NCBI RefSeq assembly: GCF_016907955.1 | Contig: NZ_JAFBCX010000005.1 | Span: 434,001 to 498,000, forward strand | Direction of reading: 5' to 3' | Origin: Lentzea nigeriaca | Lineage (GTDB): Bacteria; Actinomycetota; Actinomycetes; Mycobacteriales; Pseudonocardiaceae | DNA: 64,000 bases | Part shown: positions 45,223 to 54,431 of the stretch, one piece after another | Position numbering within the stretch: position 1 is the stretch's first letter | Layout: each line of letters begins with the position of its first letter | Position numbers and translations under genes: made by a program | Notes under the pieces: generated by a model | The model's database searches: none | What the model was told of the DNA's origin: nothing | Seen by the model: only the letters and a program-made list of their open reading frames with translations

Positions 45223-46304
45223 GATGTCAGCGATCCCCCCAGATCGCGCTCCACGGCATCCGCAGCCGCTTTGCGAGCTTGCTCGGCGATGACCTGCCAT
45301 TTGGCGGCCTCACCCTGTGCCCACCTGGCCTCGTCCGCCCAGGAGGTGTTGGACTCGTTGGCCCGGCGGAGAATCTCTGCCCAGTCCTGTTCGGACTGAG
45401 CGTTCCGCGCGTGTTCCGCGATGCGGGCCCATGCGGAGGCCTGCGCGTCCGCCTTTCCCTGCTCCGCCAGCCAGTCCACGGAGGACTGCCCGGCCTCGCG
45501 GTCGATCCGCTCCCACGTGTTCTTCGCGTCCTGGCGGTGTTTGCGCGCCAGCTCGCCACTGGACTCGCGCTCGGCCTTCTCCGCAGCGAGTGCCGACTCG
45601 GTCAGCAGCCTGATCCGGTCCTGCCAGATCACGTTCTGCTGCAGGGTCGATCGAATGAACCTCTCCTTGTCGAGGTCGGCCCCGATCTTCCAGTAGTACT
45701 TGAAGAACAACGCGACGGACCGGTCATCACCGTTGATCGCGCTCTGCGCCAACGCCCGCACCTGCAGACCGGGATCATCGACTGCCAGACGGGCAACGTA
45801 ATCGCGGTCCTCCTTGGCGAGTCGCGTCAGCCGCTCCTGCCGTTTGTTGTCGTTGAGACGATCAAGTTCCTGCGCCCGTTCGTATCCACTTTGGACATAC
45901 ACTTCCTGCGCTGCCTTCGAGGCGACCGCGGCTTCACCGGACGAACCGTGCACTTCACTGCCCGGGATGGAGGTCCGGTGGATCTCCCCGATGAACCACG
46001 TGTTCGAGTCCTCCCGTGCTTTGGCACGGCCCATCGCCTCGGAGTACCCGGTCCGGACGAACGCCCTGATCTTCGCGTCGTCGTTGCTCACGAACGCCAC
46101 GTACGCCGCAGCTTGCAGTTCGGGCGGCATTGCCGGGTTGTACGACAACTTCCACACCGTGTCACGCATGTCCGCGGTCAGATCCACCGCGGCCATGATC
46201 ATGAATGACGAGTCCGCGAACGCGGGAGCGGGTTGTGCTGCCCCGACGAAGGCTGCCGCGAGCACCGCGGCCACTAGCGCGGGCATGAGCGTATGACGCC
46301 CCAT
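45219..46304 (-). CDS. secreted ALF-repeat protein, toxin-partner candidate
   Basis: 361 aa from ATG 46304 (GGGGGG 7 nt upstream). Signal peptide to about residue 31 (ending PAFA). ALF-type repeats follow (LQAAAYVAFVSNDDAKIRAF, VRALAQSAINGDDRSVALFF), then Trp-rich helices (DWAEILRRANESNTSWADEA). No toxin domain is seen at the C-terminus. It is translationally coupled to the 1438-aa gene and may be its chaperone or delivery partner. Confidence 0.75.
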   Translation of the reverse strand: MGRHTLMPALVAAVLAAAFVGAAQPAPAFADSSFMIMAAVDLTADMRDTVWKLSYNPAMPPELQAAAYVAFVSNDDAKIRAFVRTGYSEAMGRAKAREDSNTWFIGEIHRTSIPGSEVHGSSGEAAVASKAAQEVYVQSGYERAQELDRLNDNKRQERLTRLAKEDRDYVARLAVDDPGLQVRALAQSAINGDDRSVALFFKYYWKIGADLDKERFIRSTLQQNVIWQDRIRLLTESALAAEKAERESSGELARKHRQDAKNTWERIDREAGQSSVDWLAEQGKADAQASAWARIAEHARNAQSEQDWAEILRRANESNTSWADEARWAQGEAAKWQVIAEQARKAAADAVERDLGGSLTS

Positions 46305-46390
46305 GTCCATCCCCCCAGAATCCATGTGGCGGGCTAAGTCGCCCATGAAGTTCCTAGCACCTGGCGCACCCAAGGAGATACGAACAGTGA

Positions 46391-46406
46391 AGTGACACAG
46401 GTCACA
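46391..46406. promoter_or_regulatory. Crp/GlxR-type site in the ALF divergent promoter
   Basis: AGTGACACAGGTCACA matches TGTGA-N6-TCACA at 9 of 10 defined positions. It lies 87 bp upstream of the leftward ALF operon and 114 bp upstream of the ALF-lectin gene, in the 215-bp gap 46305-46519. Confidence 0.55.
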
Positions 46407-46519
46407 CCACGTTGCGCACTCCTTGGAGGGCATGCAAAGTTCCCACCCGGCATCCGACGGTTCGTTGGTCGAGCGGCGTGGCTGGGGAGCCACACCGCGC
46501 CTTGGGGGGCGGTGCCGAT

Positions 46520-48568
46520 ATGAGTCTTGGGGGATTCGTCTTGTCCAGACGCAGTCTGGCTGGCCGCAGCATGCGCGGAATCAGCGCGCTCGCGGGCGCC
46601 ATCACATTCGCCGGCAGTCTGCTGGTCACTCCTGCGCACGCCGCCGCACCGTTCGGCGTCGATCCGCAGGCGATGGCCGCCGCAGAGGCGAGGGCGACGC
46701 AGGTGTCAGAGCTCCAGCAGCGGCTGGCCGCGGCCAGCACGCTCAATGAGCAGGTCACACCCACTCAGGTGCGCATGACCGACCTGAACTTCACCATCTG
46801 GATCTGGGAAGCTGCGGGGAAGAAGAACTTCACCGCCATCAAGCGCGAAGCACAGAAGGCGTTCCTCGACGAGGTGAACGAGGTGGAAGTCAACGCCAGC
46901 TACAGGTTCATCACCGAGGGCATCTTCCCCGCCTACCGCGAGGATGTCCGGAACCTCGCCAACCAGTCCGACCGCGTCCGGGAGCGGATCGCGGCGGCGG
47001 AGCTCATCGGCTGGATGCCGCTGGAGGAGCAGTACAAGACCAACTCTCTCGAGAGCTTCGTCATCCGGCTGTACACCCTCGCCCCGGCAGGCAGCGAGAT
47101 CAAAGCGAAGGCAGCTGAGGTGCTGACCGCCACGTCGACTGACGCCGACCGCCAGAAGTACATCACCCAGGGCATCATCGCAGCGTTCAACCTCGACAAC
47201 CAGCGCAGGCGCGAAGCGGAGGAGCAGGCGCAGCGCGCACGGGATGAGAAGCAGGCGAACGACAACGCCCGCATCCTGGCATGGCAGGTCGTTGCCAGGC
47301 CTGCGATCCCGGACGAGCTCAAGAACATCACCGACTTCGAGTTCACCCACGAGATCTCCCGCAAAGCACTCGGCAAGCACGTCATCAACGCCGCCCAGGT
47401 GGCACTGGACAGCCGTGATGCGGCGAAGATCAAGGCGTTCATCTTCACCGGTATCCACACCGCTCACCAAGCGGACGTCGCCGAGGAGAACGCGAGGGAC
47501 GCGGCCGAGACAGAGAAGAGGATCAAGGAGATCCTCGACGACGGCCGCCGGGACGGCTACCTGCCGGAGATCGTCGCCGCCGCCACCACCGCGCTGGCAG
47601 GCGACCTGACAGCGCGGCACTCGTTCATCAACCTCGGCTTCTCGGAGGCCGTCAAGAGGGACCTGGCCAAGCCCAAGAACGAGCTCGTGATCGAGCTGCA
47701 GGGCAAGGCGTCCGGGCGTTGCGTCCAGATCGCGGGTATGTACGAGCAAGCCATCGAGAACGGCCAGTACAACGAACTGTGGGACTGCGTGCGCGGCCCC
47801 AAGCAGGTGTGGACGATGAAGCAGGTCGGCACCAACGAGTACATGCTGCGCAACCTGAACTCGTTGCAGTGCCTGGATGGCTACAGCGAATTCCTGCGCC
47901 AGAACCCGTGTGACACCAACAACAACTACCACAAGTGGACCTTCGTCGAGAACACCGACGGTTCGTTCCAGATCAAGAACGTCGGCACCGGCAAGTTCGT
48001 CACGGCAAAGGACGGCGGCACGCCGAACGCCACCAACGTCATCAGCTACAGCAACACGAACGACGGCCACCAGCGCTGGCGCGTCATCGACCTGGCGCAC
48101 CGTTCCGACGCCACCCAGATCGCTGTCCGCCGCTACCAGCTCAAGGGCGTCCAGTCGGGCCGCTGCCTGCAGACGGCGGGCCTGTGGGATACGCCGAACC
48201 AGGGTGCGCTCGCCAACCTGGCGAACCAGGAGATCTGGGACTGCGTCGGCGGTGACAAGATGGCGTGGGATCTCGTCGACCTCGGAGGCAAGAGGTACGC
48301 GCTCAAGAACGTCATGTCCGGCAAGTGCCTCGACGTCAAGTACGGCGGCTGGGCCAACGGCACGCAGCTCATCCAGTACGAGTGCCACTACGGCGACTCG
48401 GAGCAGTTCGTGTTCAGCGCCGAGCCCGACGGCAGCTTCGTGCTTGAGAGCGCGCTGACCGGCAAGGCTGCGGACGTGTGGGGGAACGCCGTGCAGAACG
48501 GCGCGTGGGTCGCCATCCAGGACACGCACCGTCAGGGCAACCAGAGGTGGACGCTGGTTTCCGCGTGA
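46520..48568 (+). CDS. secreted ALF-repeat protein with ricin-type lectin repeats
   Basis: 682 aa from ATG 46520. Signal peptide ends about residue 40 (TPAHA). ALF repeats span ~60-390 (INAAQVALDSRDAAKIKAFI, LPEIVAAATTALAGDLTARH). The C-terminal ~290 residues hold two beta-trefoil (ricin-type) units with QxW-like motifs (HQRWRV, NQRWTL) and paired Cys. It would bind glycans outside the cell. Divergent from the toxin-like operon. Confidence 0.85.
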   Translation: MSLGGFVLSRRSLAGRSMRGISALAGAITFAGSLLVTPAHAAAPFGVDPQAMAAAEARATQVSELQQRLAAASTLNEQVTPTQVRMTDLNFTIWIWEAAGKKNFTAIKREAQKAFLDEVNEVEVNASYRFITEGIFPAYREDVRNLANQSDRVRERIAAAELIGWMPLEEQYKTNSLESFVIRLYTLAPAGSEIKAKAAEVLTATSTDADRQKYITQGIIAAFNLDNQRRREAEEQAQRARDEKQANDNARILAWQVVARPAIPDELKNITDFEFTHEISRKALGKHVINAAQVALDSRDAAKIKAFIFTGIHTAHQADVAEENARDAAETEKRIKEILDDGRRDGYLPEIVAAATTALAGDLTARHSFINLGFSEAVKRDLAKPKNELVIELQGKASGRCVQIAGMYEQAIENGQYNELWDCVRGPKQVWTMKQVGTNEYMLRNLNSLQCLDGYSEFLRQNPCDTNNNYHKWTFVENTDGSFQIKNVGTGKFVTAKDGGTPNATNVISYSNTNDGHQRWRVIDLAHRSDATQIAVRRYQLKGVQSGRCLQTAGLWDTPNQGALANLANQEIWDCVGGDKMAWDLVDLGGKRYALKNVMSGKCLDVKYGGWANGTQLIQYECHYGDSEQFVFSAEPDGSFVLESALTGKAADVWGNAVQNGAWVAIQDTHRQGNQRWTLVSA

Positions 48569-48587
48569 TGCGCTGACTGAGCACGAG

Positions 48588-48613
48588 GCTCTCTCCGGTT
48601 CGCCGGAGAGAGC
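48588..48613 (+). terminator. terminator of the ALF-lectin gene
   Basis: A perfect 11-bp stem, GCTCTCTCCGG/CCGGAGAGAGC, capped by a TTCG tetraloop, 20 bp beyond the stop. Confidence 0.85.
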
Positions 48614-48667
48614 ACCTTCACGATGATCTGTATGCGGGACGGAAGTGCTGTCCTGCAAGCTGGACGC

Positions 48668-49504
48668 ATGGCGATCCCTCTGATCATCGACACCGACCCA
48701 GGCGTGGACGACGCGTTCGCGATCGCGCTCGCCGCCCGCAGCCCCGAGGTCGAGCTCGTCGGCCTCACGACGGTGTTCGGCAACGTCGCGCTCGACCTCA
48801 CCACCCGCAACGCCCTGCGGCTGCTCGCCCACCTCGGGCGGACGGACGTGCCGGTGGTCAGGGGTGCGGAAGGGCCGAGCGGGGCGCCGGAAGTGCACGG
48901 CGAGGACGGGCTTGGCGGGCAGGCGCTCACGTTGCCCGACAACGACCGGGGGATCTTCGGTGACGACGTCGTCGGGTTCTTCCGCGAGCGCCTCACGCCG
49001 GAGACCGTGGTGGTGGCCATCGGGCCGCAGACCAACATCGCCAGGGCGCTCGAGGCAGGGGTCGAGTTCCCGCGGCTGATCGTCATGGGTGGCGGGCTCG
49101 GGCTCGGCAACACGACCGAGCGGGCGGAGTTCAACTTCTGGGCCGACCCCGAGGCGGCGCGGACGGTGATCCGCCGGGGCAACCCGCTCGTCGTGCCGCT
49201 CAACCTCACGCACCGGTGCATCGCCGACGCCGAGTTCCTCGGCGAGGTCGACCCGGTGCTGAGCAATCTTACCGGCACCTATCGGGCGTACATGGAGAAC
49301 CGGTCGGAGAACCAGGGGATCTACGTCCACGACGCCGTCGCGGTGGCCGAGGCGATCGTTCCCGGGACGCTCAAGACCACGACGCACCTCCTCGACATCG
49401 ACGACGAAGGCGCACTCGTCGACGGGAATCACCAGGTGGAGGTCGCGGAGGACACCGATTGGCCCGCGTTGCGGGCCTTCATGGAGCAGCGTTTGTCCGT
49501 TTGA
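48668..49504 (+). CDS. inosine-uridine preferring nucleoside hydrolase
   Basis: 278 aa from ATG 48668. The Ca2+-binding DTDPGVDD motif (residues 8-15), NFWADPEAARTV and the C-terminal YVHDAVAVAEAI are the family hallmarks. It cleaves the N-glycosidic bond of nucleosides in purine or pyrimidine salvage. Single gene with its own short upstream region. Confidence 0.93.
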   Translation: MAIPLIIDTDPGVDDAFAIALAARSPEVELVGLTTVFGNVALDLTTRNALRLLAHLGRTDVPVVRGAEGPSGAPEVHGEDGLGGQALTLPDNDRGIFGDDVVGFFRERLTPETVVVAIGPQTNIARALEAGVEFPRLIVMGGGLGLGNTTERAEFNFWADPEAARTVIRRGNPLVVPLNLTHRCIADAEFLGEVDPVLSNLTGTYRAYMENRSENQGIYVHDAVAVAEAIVPGTLKTTTHLLDIDDEGALVDGNHQVEVAEDTDWPALRAFMEQRLSV

Positions 49505-49562
49505 CGACAACTTCGTGTCGCTCTCTGGGGTTGCGCGGGCACGGTAAGTAGGGTCCGCGACC

Positions 49563-52500
49563 ATGCAGCGAAGAGTCCTCACGACGGCTGCGGTGGCGGT
49601 GGCCATGACGTTCGGAGTGGTCCCTGCCTCCGCTCAACCCCAGATTCAGGTGGTGCCGGATCCCGCGGCACACGTGAACCCGTTCATCGGCACGACCAAC
49701 CTCGGGAACACGTTTCCCGGCGCGGTCGTGCCGTTCGGCATGTTCTCGTTCAGCCCCGAGGCCAGTCGCGGCAACACCCTGCGCGCCGCGGCACCCGGTG
49801 GTTACCGCTACGACGCGACGAAGATCCGCGGCTTCAGCCTCACGCACATGTCCGGCACGGGGTGCGCGGGCGGCAGCGGTGACATCCCGATCTTCCCGCA
49901 CGTCGGCACGGTCACCACGTCACCGACCACCGACGCGAAGGACGAGGTCTACGCGAGCGAGTTCGCGCACGCGGACGAGGTCGCCAAGCCCGGCCGGTAC
50001 GACGTGACGCTCAAGTCCGGTGCCAAGGCGGAGCTCAGCGCCACCGAACGCACCGGTGCCGCCCGCTTCAGCTTCCCCGCGGGCAAGCCGGCGACGGTGC
50101 TGATCAACACGTCCAAGTCGCAGGTCGGGTCGTCCGACGCGCAGACCGTGATCGACAAGGCCAAGCGGACGATCACCGGCAGCGTCACCGCGGGCAACTT
50201 CTGCGGCTACATCAACCAGGTCGGCCGCCGCAGCTACTACACGCTGCACTTCGTGGCGGAGTTCGACCAGGACTTCACCGAGGTCGGCACGTACCAAGAC
50301 AACGTTGTCATCCCGGGAAGCACCTCTTCGCAGGGCGGCACGACGTACGGGACGAACGGCTGGCCGGTGCTCGGCAAGGGCTCCGGCGCCTATCTCGGGT
50401 TCGCGCCCGGCTCGCAGGTCAACGTCAAGGTCGGCATCTCCTACGTCAGCTTCGGCAACGCGCGGGCGAACCTCGCGGCGGAGAACAAGGGTCAGTCCAT
50501 TGAGGACATGAGGGACAACGCGTACATCGCGTGGCAGAAGCAGCTCAGGCGCATCGAGGTCGGCGGCGGCTCCGATGACGAGCGGACCAAGTTCTACACG
50601 GCGTTGTACCACTCCTTGTTGCACCCCAACCTGTTCAGCGACGTCAACGGCGAGTACGCCGGGTTCGACGGCAAGGTGCACAAGATCGACAAGGCCCGGC
50701 AGAGAGCCCAGTACGGCACGTTCTCCGGGTGGGACGTCTACCGCTCGCAGCTGCAGCTCGTGACGCTGCTGGAACCGCAGATCGGGTCGGACATCGCGCA
50801 GTCGCTGCTCAACCAGTCCGAGCAGAACAACGGAGTCTGGGACCGCTGGACGCACACCGGCGGCGGAACGCACGTGATGAACGGCGACCCGGCACCCATC
50901 GCACTGGCCGCGATCTCGGCGTTCGGCGGCGACCGGTACGACATCAGGGCTTCGTTGAAGTCACTGGTGAAGGCCGCGACCACGCCGACCGCGCTCGACC
51001 TGAGCAAGGACGGCTGGGCCGTCATGTCGGTCGGGCAACGGCCGTCGCTCGACAAGTACCTGCAGCACAAGTACATGCCGTCCGTGTCGAACGCGTGGGG
51101 CGGCGCGGCGGAGACCCTGGAGATCTCCGCGGCGGACTTCGCGATCAGCCAGCTCGCCGGACGCGTCGGCGACCGGTCCGTCCAGCGCACGTTCGCCGAG
51201 CGCGCGCAGTGGTGGCAGAACAACTTCGACCCGGTCGCGCACAGCACCGGCGGCTACATCCGCAACCGCAACGCCGACGGCACGTGGGTCAAGGACTTCA
51301 CGCCCGACACCGGCAACGGTTTCGTCGAGGGCAGCAGCGCCCAGTACACGTGGATGGTCACGCACAACGTCGCCGGGCTCGTGGAGTCGTTGGGCGGTAA
51401 GGACCGCGCGAACAAGCGGCTCGACGACTTCTTCCACAACGCCGACGGCACCTGGGCTCTGACGGGCAAGGGCGGCGCGAAGTCCGAACTGGACAACGAG
51501 CCGTCGGTGAACGTCCCGTGGCTCTACAACTACACGGGCCAGCCCGCCAAGACCCAGGAAACGCTGCGGGAGACCATCACCACCTTGTGGAAGAACGCCC
51601 CCGGCGGCATTCCCGGCAACGACGACCTCGGCGCGATGTCGTCGTGGTTCGTGTTCACCTCCATGGGCATCTACCCGCAGGTGCCGTCGCGCGCCGAACT
51701 CGTGCTGAGCAGCCCGGTGTTCACGTCGGTGAAGATCAACCGCGGCGGCGGCAGGGACATCACGATCAACGCACCTCAAGCCAGCACCGCCACGAAGTAC
51801 GTGCAGTCGTTGAAGGTCAACGGTCGCGCCACCACGAAGACCTGGCTGCCGGAGTCGTTCGTGGAGCACGGCGGCAAGCTCGACTTCGTGCTGGGCAAGA
51901 CGGCTTCCACGTGGGGCAGCGGTGCCGGCGACGCGCCGCCGTCGTTCCGTGAGGGCGAGCAGCCGATCAGGCACGACCAGCCGTACCACCTGACCGTCGA
52001 ACCGCGTCAGCTGGTCGTCGAGCCGGGCAGGTCGGTCACGGCGAAGGTCAACGCGGTAAAGCTGTACGACGGCGACCCGAAGGCGACCTACACGGTCACC
52101 GGCCCGGCGGGACTCACCTTCACGCCGACGACCGGTGCGGTGCCGTCCGAGTTCACGGTGACGGCCGCGCCCGGAATCGCACAGGGCTTCTACGACATCA
52201 CCGTCACGGTGACCGTCGAGGGCGCCGCGAAACCGGTCGTGCTGCCGCAGATCGTGAAGGTCGCGCCGGCGGGCAGCATGCTCGCGGCCGTGAACAACGT
52301 CGGCGCGTCCGACGACGCGGACGGCGACGGCGACTTCGACGGCGGCGGCTACAGCTACTCACGCCAGGCGCTGGCGACCGCGGGCCTGTCACCCGGCGGC
52401 ACCGGCACGGTCGACGGCCTGACGTTCACCTGGCCGTCGTCGCCTCCCGGCCGTCCGGACAACGCGACCGCGGCGAAACAAACGCTTGCCCTGTCCGGTA

Positions 52501-52820
52501 CGCGGCTCGCCTTCCTGGGTGCGGCCGCCAACGGGGCCCGCACCCGTGCCGCGGTGGTCACGTTCACCGACGGCACCACGGCAAGCGTCGACATCGGCTT
52601 CAGCGACTGGACGCTGGGCGGCGGAGGCCAGGCGCCGAGCTACGGCAACGTGATCATCGCGAACACGCCGTACCGCAACGAGCTCGGTGGCGGCAGCGAG
52701 AAGGTGGCCACGCACATCTTCGCCACGAAGACGTACACGGCACCGGAGGGCAAGACGCTGGCGAGCATCGTGCTGCCGGAGGATGCCGACCTGCACATCT
52801 TCGCCGTCGCAGTGGGTTAG
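49563..52820 (+). CDS. secreted GH92 alpha-mannosidase
   Basis: 1085 aa. Signal peptide to residue 24 (ASA). The N-terminal HVNPFIGTTNLGNTFPGAVV and GNDDLGAMSSWFVFTSMGIY are GH92 signatures; these Ca2+-dependent exo-mannosidases trim alpha-mannosides. A C-terminal Ig/NEW3-like region (~800-910) and a further beta domain follow. A -10-like TAGGGT lies 8 nt before the ATG (leaderless). The mannan source is unknown. Confidence 0.93.
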   Translation: MQRRVLTTAAVAVAMTFGVVPASAQPQIQVVPDPAAHVNPFIGTTNLGNTFPGAVVPFGMFSFSPEASRGNTLRAAAPGGYRYDATKIRGFSLTHMSGTGCAGGSGDIPIFPHVGTVTTSPTTDAKDEVYASEFAHADEVAKPGRYDVTLKSGAKAELSATERTGAARFSFPAGKPATVLINTSKSQVGSSDAQTVIDKAKRTITGSVTAGNFCGYINQVGRRSYYTLHFVAEFDQDFTEVGTYQDNVVIPGSTSSQGGTTYGTNGWPVLGKGSGAYLGFAPGSQVNVKVGISYVSFGNARANLAAENKGQSIEDMRDNAYIAWQKQLRRIEVGGGSDDERTKFYTALYHSLLHPNLFSDVNGEYAGFDGKVHKIDKARQRAQYGTFSGWDVYRSQLQLVTLLEPQIGSDIAQSLLNQSEQNNGVWDRWTHTGGGTHVMNGDPAPIALAAISAFGGDRYDIRASLKSLVKAATTPTALDLSKDGWAVMSVGQRPSLDKYLQHKYMPSVSNAWGGAAETLEISAADFAISQLAGRVGDRSVQRTFAERAQWWQNNFDPVAHSTGGYIRNRNADGTWVKDFTPDTGNGFVEGSSAQYTWMVTHNVAGLVESLGGKDRANKRLDDFFHNADGTWALTGKGGAKSELDNEPSVNVPWLYNYTGQPAKTQETLRETITTLWKNAPGGIPGNDDLGAMSSWFVFTSMGIYPQVPSRAELVLSSPVFTSVKINRGGGRDITINAPQASTATKYVQSLKVNGRATTKTWLPESFVEHGGKLDFVLGKTASTWGSGAGDAPPSFREGEQPIRHDQPYHLTVEPRQLVVEPGRSVTAKVNAVKLYDGDPKATYTVTGPAGLTFTPTTGAVPSEFTVTAAPGIAQGFYDITVTVTVEGAAKPVVLPQIVKVAPAGSMLAAVNNVGASDDADGDGDFDGGGYSYSRQALATAGLSPGGTGTVDGLTFTWPSSPPGRPDNATAAKQTLALSGTRLAFLGAAANGARTRAAVVTFTDGTTASVDIGFSDWTLGGGGQAPSYGNVIIANTPYRNELGGGSEKVATHIFATKTYTAPEGKTLASIVLPEDADLHIFAVAVG

Positions 52821-52842
52821 CGACGCAAGTCAGAGCTACGTG

Positions 52843-52886
52843 TCGTGAGTGGTTGCGGTCGCCTGGTCGACCACAGCCACTCACGA
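52843..52886. terminator. bidirectional terminator between GH92 and tetR
   Basis: TCGTGAGTGGTTG pairs with CAGCCACTCACGA (13 pairs, one G-T) around an 18-nt loop, between two convergent genes. Confidence 0.7.
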
Positions 52887-52895
52887 CGTGGCGTA

Positions 52896-52912
52896 TTAAT
52901 GCTATTCATTAA
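52896..52912. promoter_or_regulatory. operator-like repeat at the tetR 3' end
   Basis: TTAATG-N5-CATTAA, a perfect inverted repeat overlapping the stop codon of the TetR gene. It matches the site at 54352-54368. Confidence 0.5.
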
Positions 52913-53555
52913 CCGTCTGGGAGGCCAGGGTCTCCGCCGACGGGCTCATGCTCAGTCCGGCGACCAGCATGTCGATGAGGTTGTTCACGAACAGCTCGTT
53001 CGTCGTGTGCCCGGCCGGCTCGTCGTCGAGCAGCCGTGCGCGCGCGGCGAACAAACTGACGAGCTGCACACGCAGTGCGGCGAAACGTTCCGCCCGGACG
53101 GTGTCCGGTAGCCCGGCCAGCGCCTCGCGAAGCCACCGTGCGACCGCCTGTCCCGCCGGTGCCTCACCGCGGAACGAGATCTGATAGGCCAGTGCCGGAT
53201 GGCTGTGCTGCGCGACGATGCGCAGATGTGCTCTGCCGAGCGGGCTTTCCAGGTCGTCGGCCATGGGGACGGCGAGCGCGTGCACCAGGGTTCTCAGGTC
53301 CGCCGTGCGATCGCCCGCGACGATCGCGGCGACGAGCTGCGCCCGTCTGGCCTCGACGGCGGCGAAGTGGATGCGGAGGATCTCCTGCACCAACTCCGCC
53401 TTGCCACCGAAGTGGTAGTGCAGCGCGGACTCGTTGCGGGCACCGATCGCGTCGTGCAACTGACGCGCGGTGACGCGGTCGACGCCCTCCCTGGCGAACA
53501 GCAGCGCACCCTGCTCGAGCAGGGCATCACGGGTCGATGGACTGGCCACCGGCAA
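52902..53555 (-). CDS. TetR-family regulator
   Basis: 217 aa from TTG 53555 (or GTG 53549). The HTH is RVTARQLHDAIGARNESALHYHFGGKAEL (about 27-55). The C-terminal ligand domain is helical. It follows the lipase gene by 8 bp in the same operon. The nearby TTAATG-N5-CATTA repeats suggest it controls this operon. Confidence 0.9.
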   Translation of the reverse strand: MPVASPSTRDALLEQGALLFAREGVDRVTARQLHDAIGARNESALHYHFGGKAELVQEILRIHFAAVEARRAQLVAAIVAGDRTADLRTLVHALAVPMADDLESPLGRAHLRIVAQHSHPALAYQISFRGEAPAGQAVARWLREALAGLPDTVRAERFAALRVQLVSLFAARARLLDDEPAGHTTNELFVNNLIDMLVAGLSMSPSAETLASQTVNE

Positions 53556-53562
53556 ACCGTAC

Positions 53563-54294
53563 CTACGGGCACGTCGCGGTGAACTGCCGGTGGAGTGCGG
53601 CGTCGACGATCAGATCGCGCATGGCGGGACTGTCGTACTCGACGCGATGTTCGAGCTCCAGACCTGGGCACAGATCCTGCGCGGCGACGTTGGTCGCGCC
53701 GTCGGCCAGCGGGATGTCCTCGCCATTGATGCCGCCGTTGACCTCGTAGCTGTACAGGTGCGCGTAGTCGACGCTACCCGGAGTGTCGTCGCCGCTGTTC
53801 AGCTCGTCGAGGAACGCCGACCCCGGCCGCATCTGCACGCACGAGGCGGATGCGCAGATGTTGGCCTTGTTCGTGCCGTAGTTCACGCCGCCCAGCGAGA
53901 TCATCGTGCCCACCGTGCCGAGTCCGCCGTCGAACTTGACGCAGTAGCGGACCGCCAGCGCACCCTGCGAGTGACCGACCACGTCGACCTTCGCCGCGCC
54001 GGTCTCCCGGCGGATCTCGTCGATCCGGTCGCAGACCGCACGTGCCGAGACCTTGATGTCCACCGAGCCGGGCGGTCTGCCGGACAACGGCATGGAGTAC
54101 GCGGTGAAGCCCTGGGAGCGGAAGTACGCCAGGGCGTCGTCCATGTAGCCGGCCGGCCCGAACGTCCCGCCCACCAGCAGCAGCGGACGAGCAGGCGTGG
54201 CGCCGTGGGCCGCGGACATGCCCGACGCCGCCAGCGTCAGCGTGACGAACGAGCCCAGGATCCACCGCCACGAGGAACTGAATCCATATCGCAT
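53563..54294 (-). CDS. secreted triacylglycerol lipase (alpha/beta hydrolase)
   Basis: 243 aa with a signal peptide (~1-32). The nucleophile Ser is in VVGHSQGALAVRYC; the oxyanion-side VGGTFGPAGYMDD and Cys pair (CASASCVQ) are typical of actinobacterial lipases. It would release fatty acids outside the cell. First gene of the lipase-tetR operon. Confidence 0.88.
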   Translation of the reverse strand: MRYGFSSSWRWILGSFVTLTLAASGMSAAHGATPARPLLLVGGTFGPAGYMDDALAYFRSQGFTAYSMPLSGRPPGSVDIKVSARAVCDRIDEIRRETGAAKVDVVGHSQGALAVRYCVKFDGGLGTVGTMISLGGVNYGTNKANICASASCVQMRPGSAFLDELNSGDDTPGSVDYAHLYSYEVNGGINGEDIPLADGATNVAAQDLCPGLELEHRVEYDSPAMRDLIVDAALHRQFTATCP

Positions 54295-54351
54295 GAAACC
54301 CTCTTCACTGTTGCCATTGTGGGATCGCGCACAGCCTGGCGCGCACGCCGA

Positions 54352-54368
54352 TTAATGTCAAGCATTAC
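54352..54368. promoter_or_regulatory. operator-like repeat upstream of the lipase-tetR operon
   Basis: TTAATG-N5-CATTAC, one mismatch from the perfect repeat at 52896-52912, 57 bp upstream of the lipase start. The two sites bracket the operon. Confidence 0.55.
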
Positions 54369-54431
54369 TCACTCCCACGCGGTATTCCCGGATCCGTGGA
54401 TGAAGGCGGCCGGAGCCAATAGTGTGGAGCT

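Noticed and set aside
46706-49606. 966-codon frame antisense to the ALF-lectin and nucleoside hydrolase genes
   Set aside because: Spans two well-supported genes and their terminator on the other strand; composition is that of a reverse frame.
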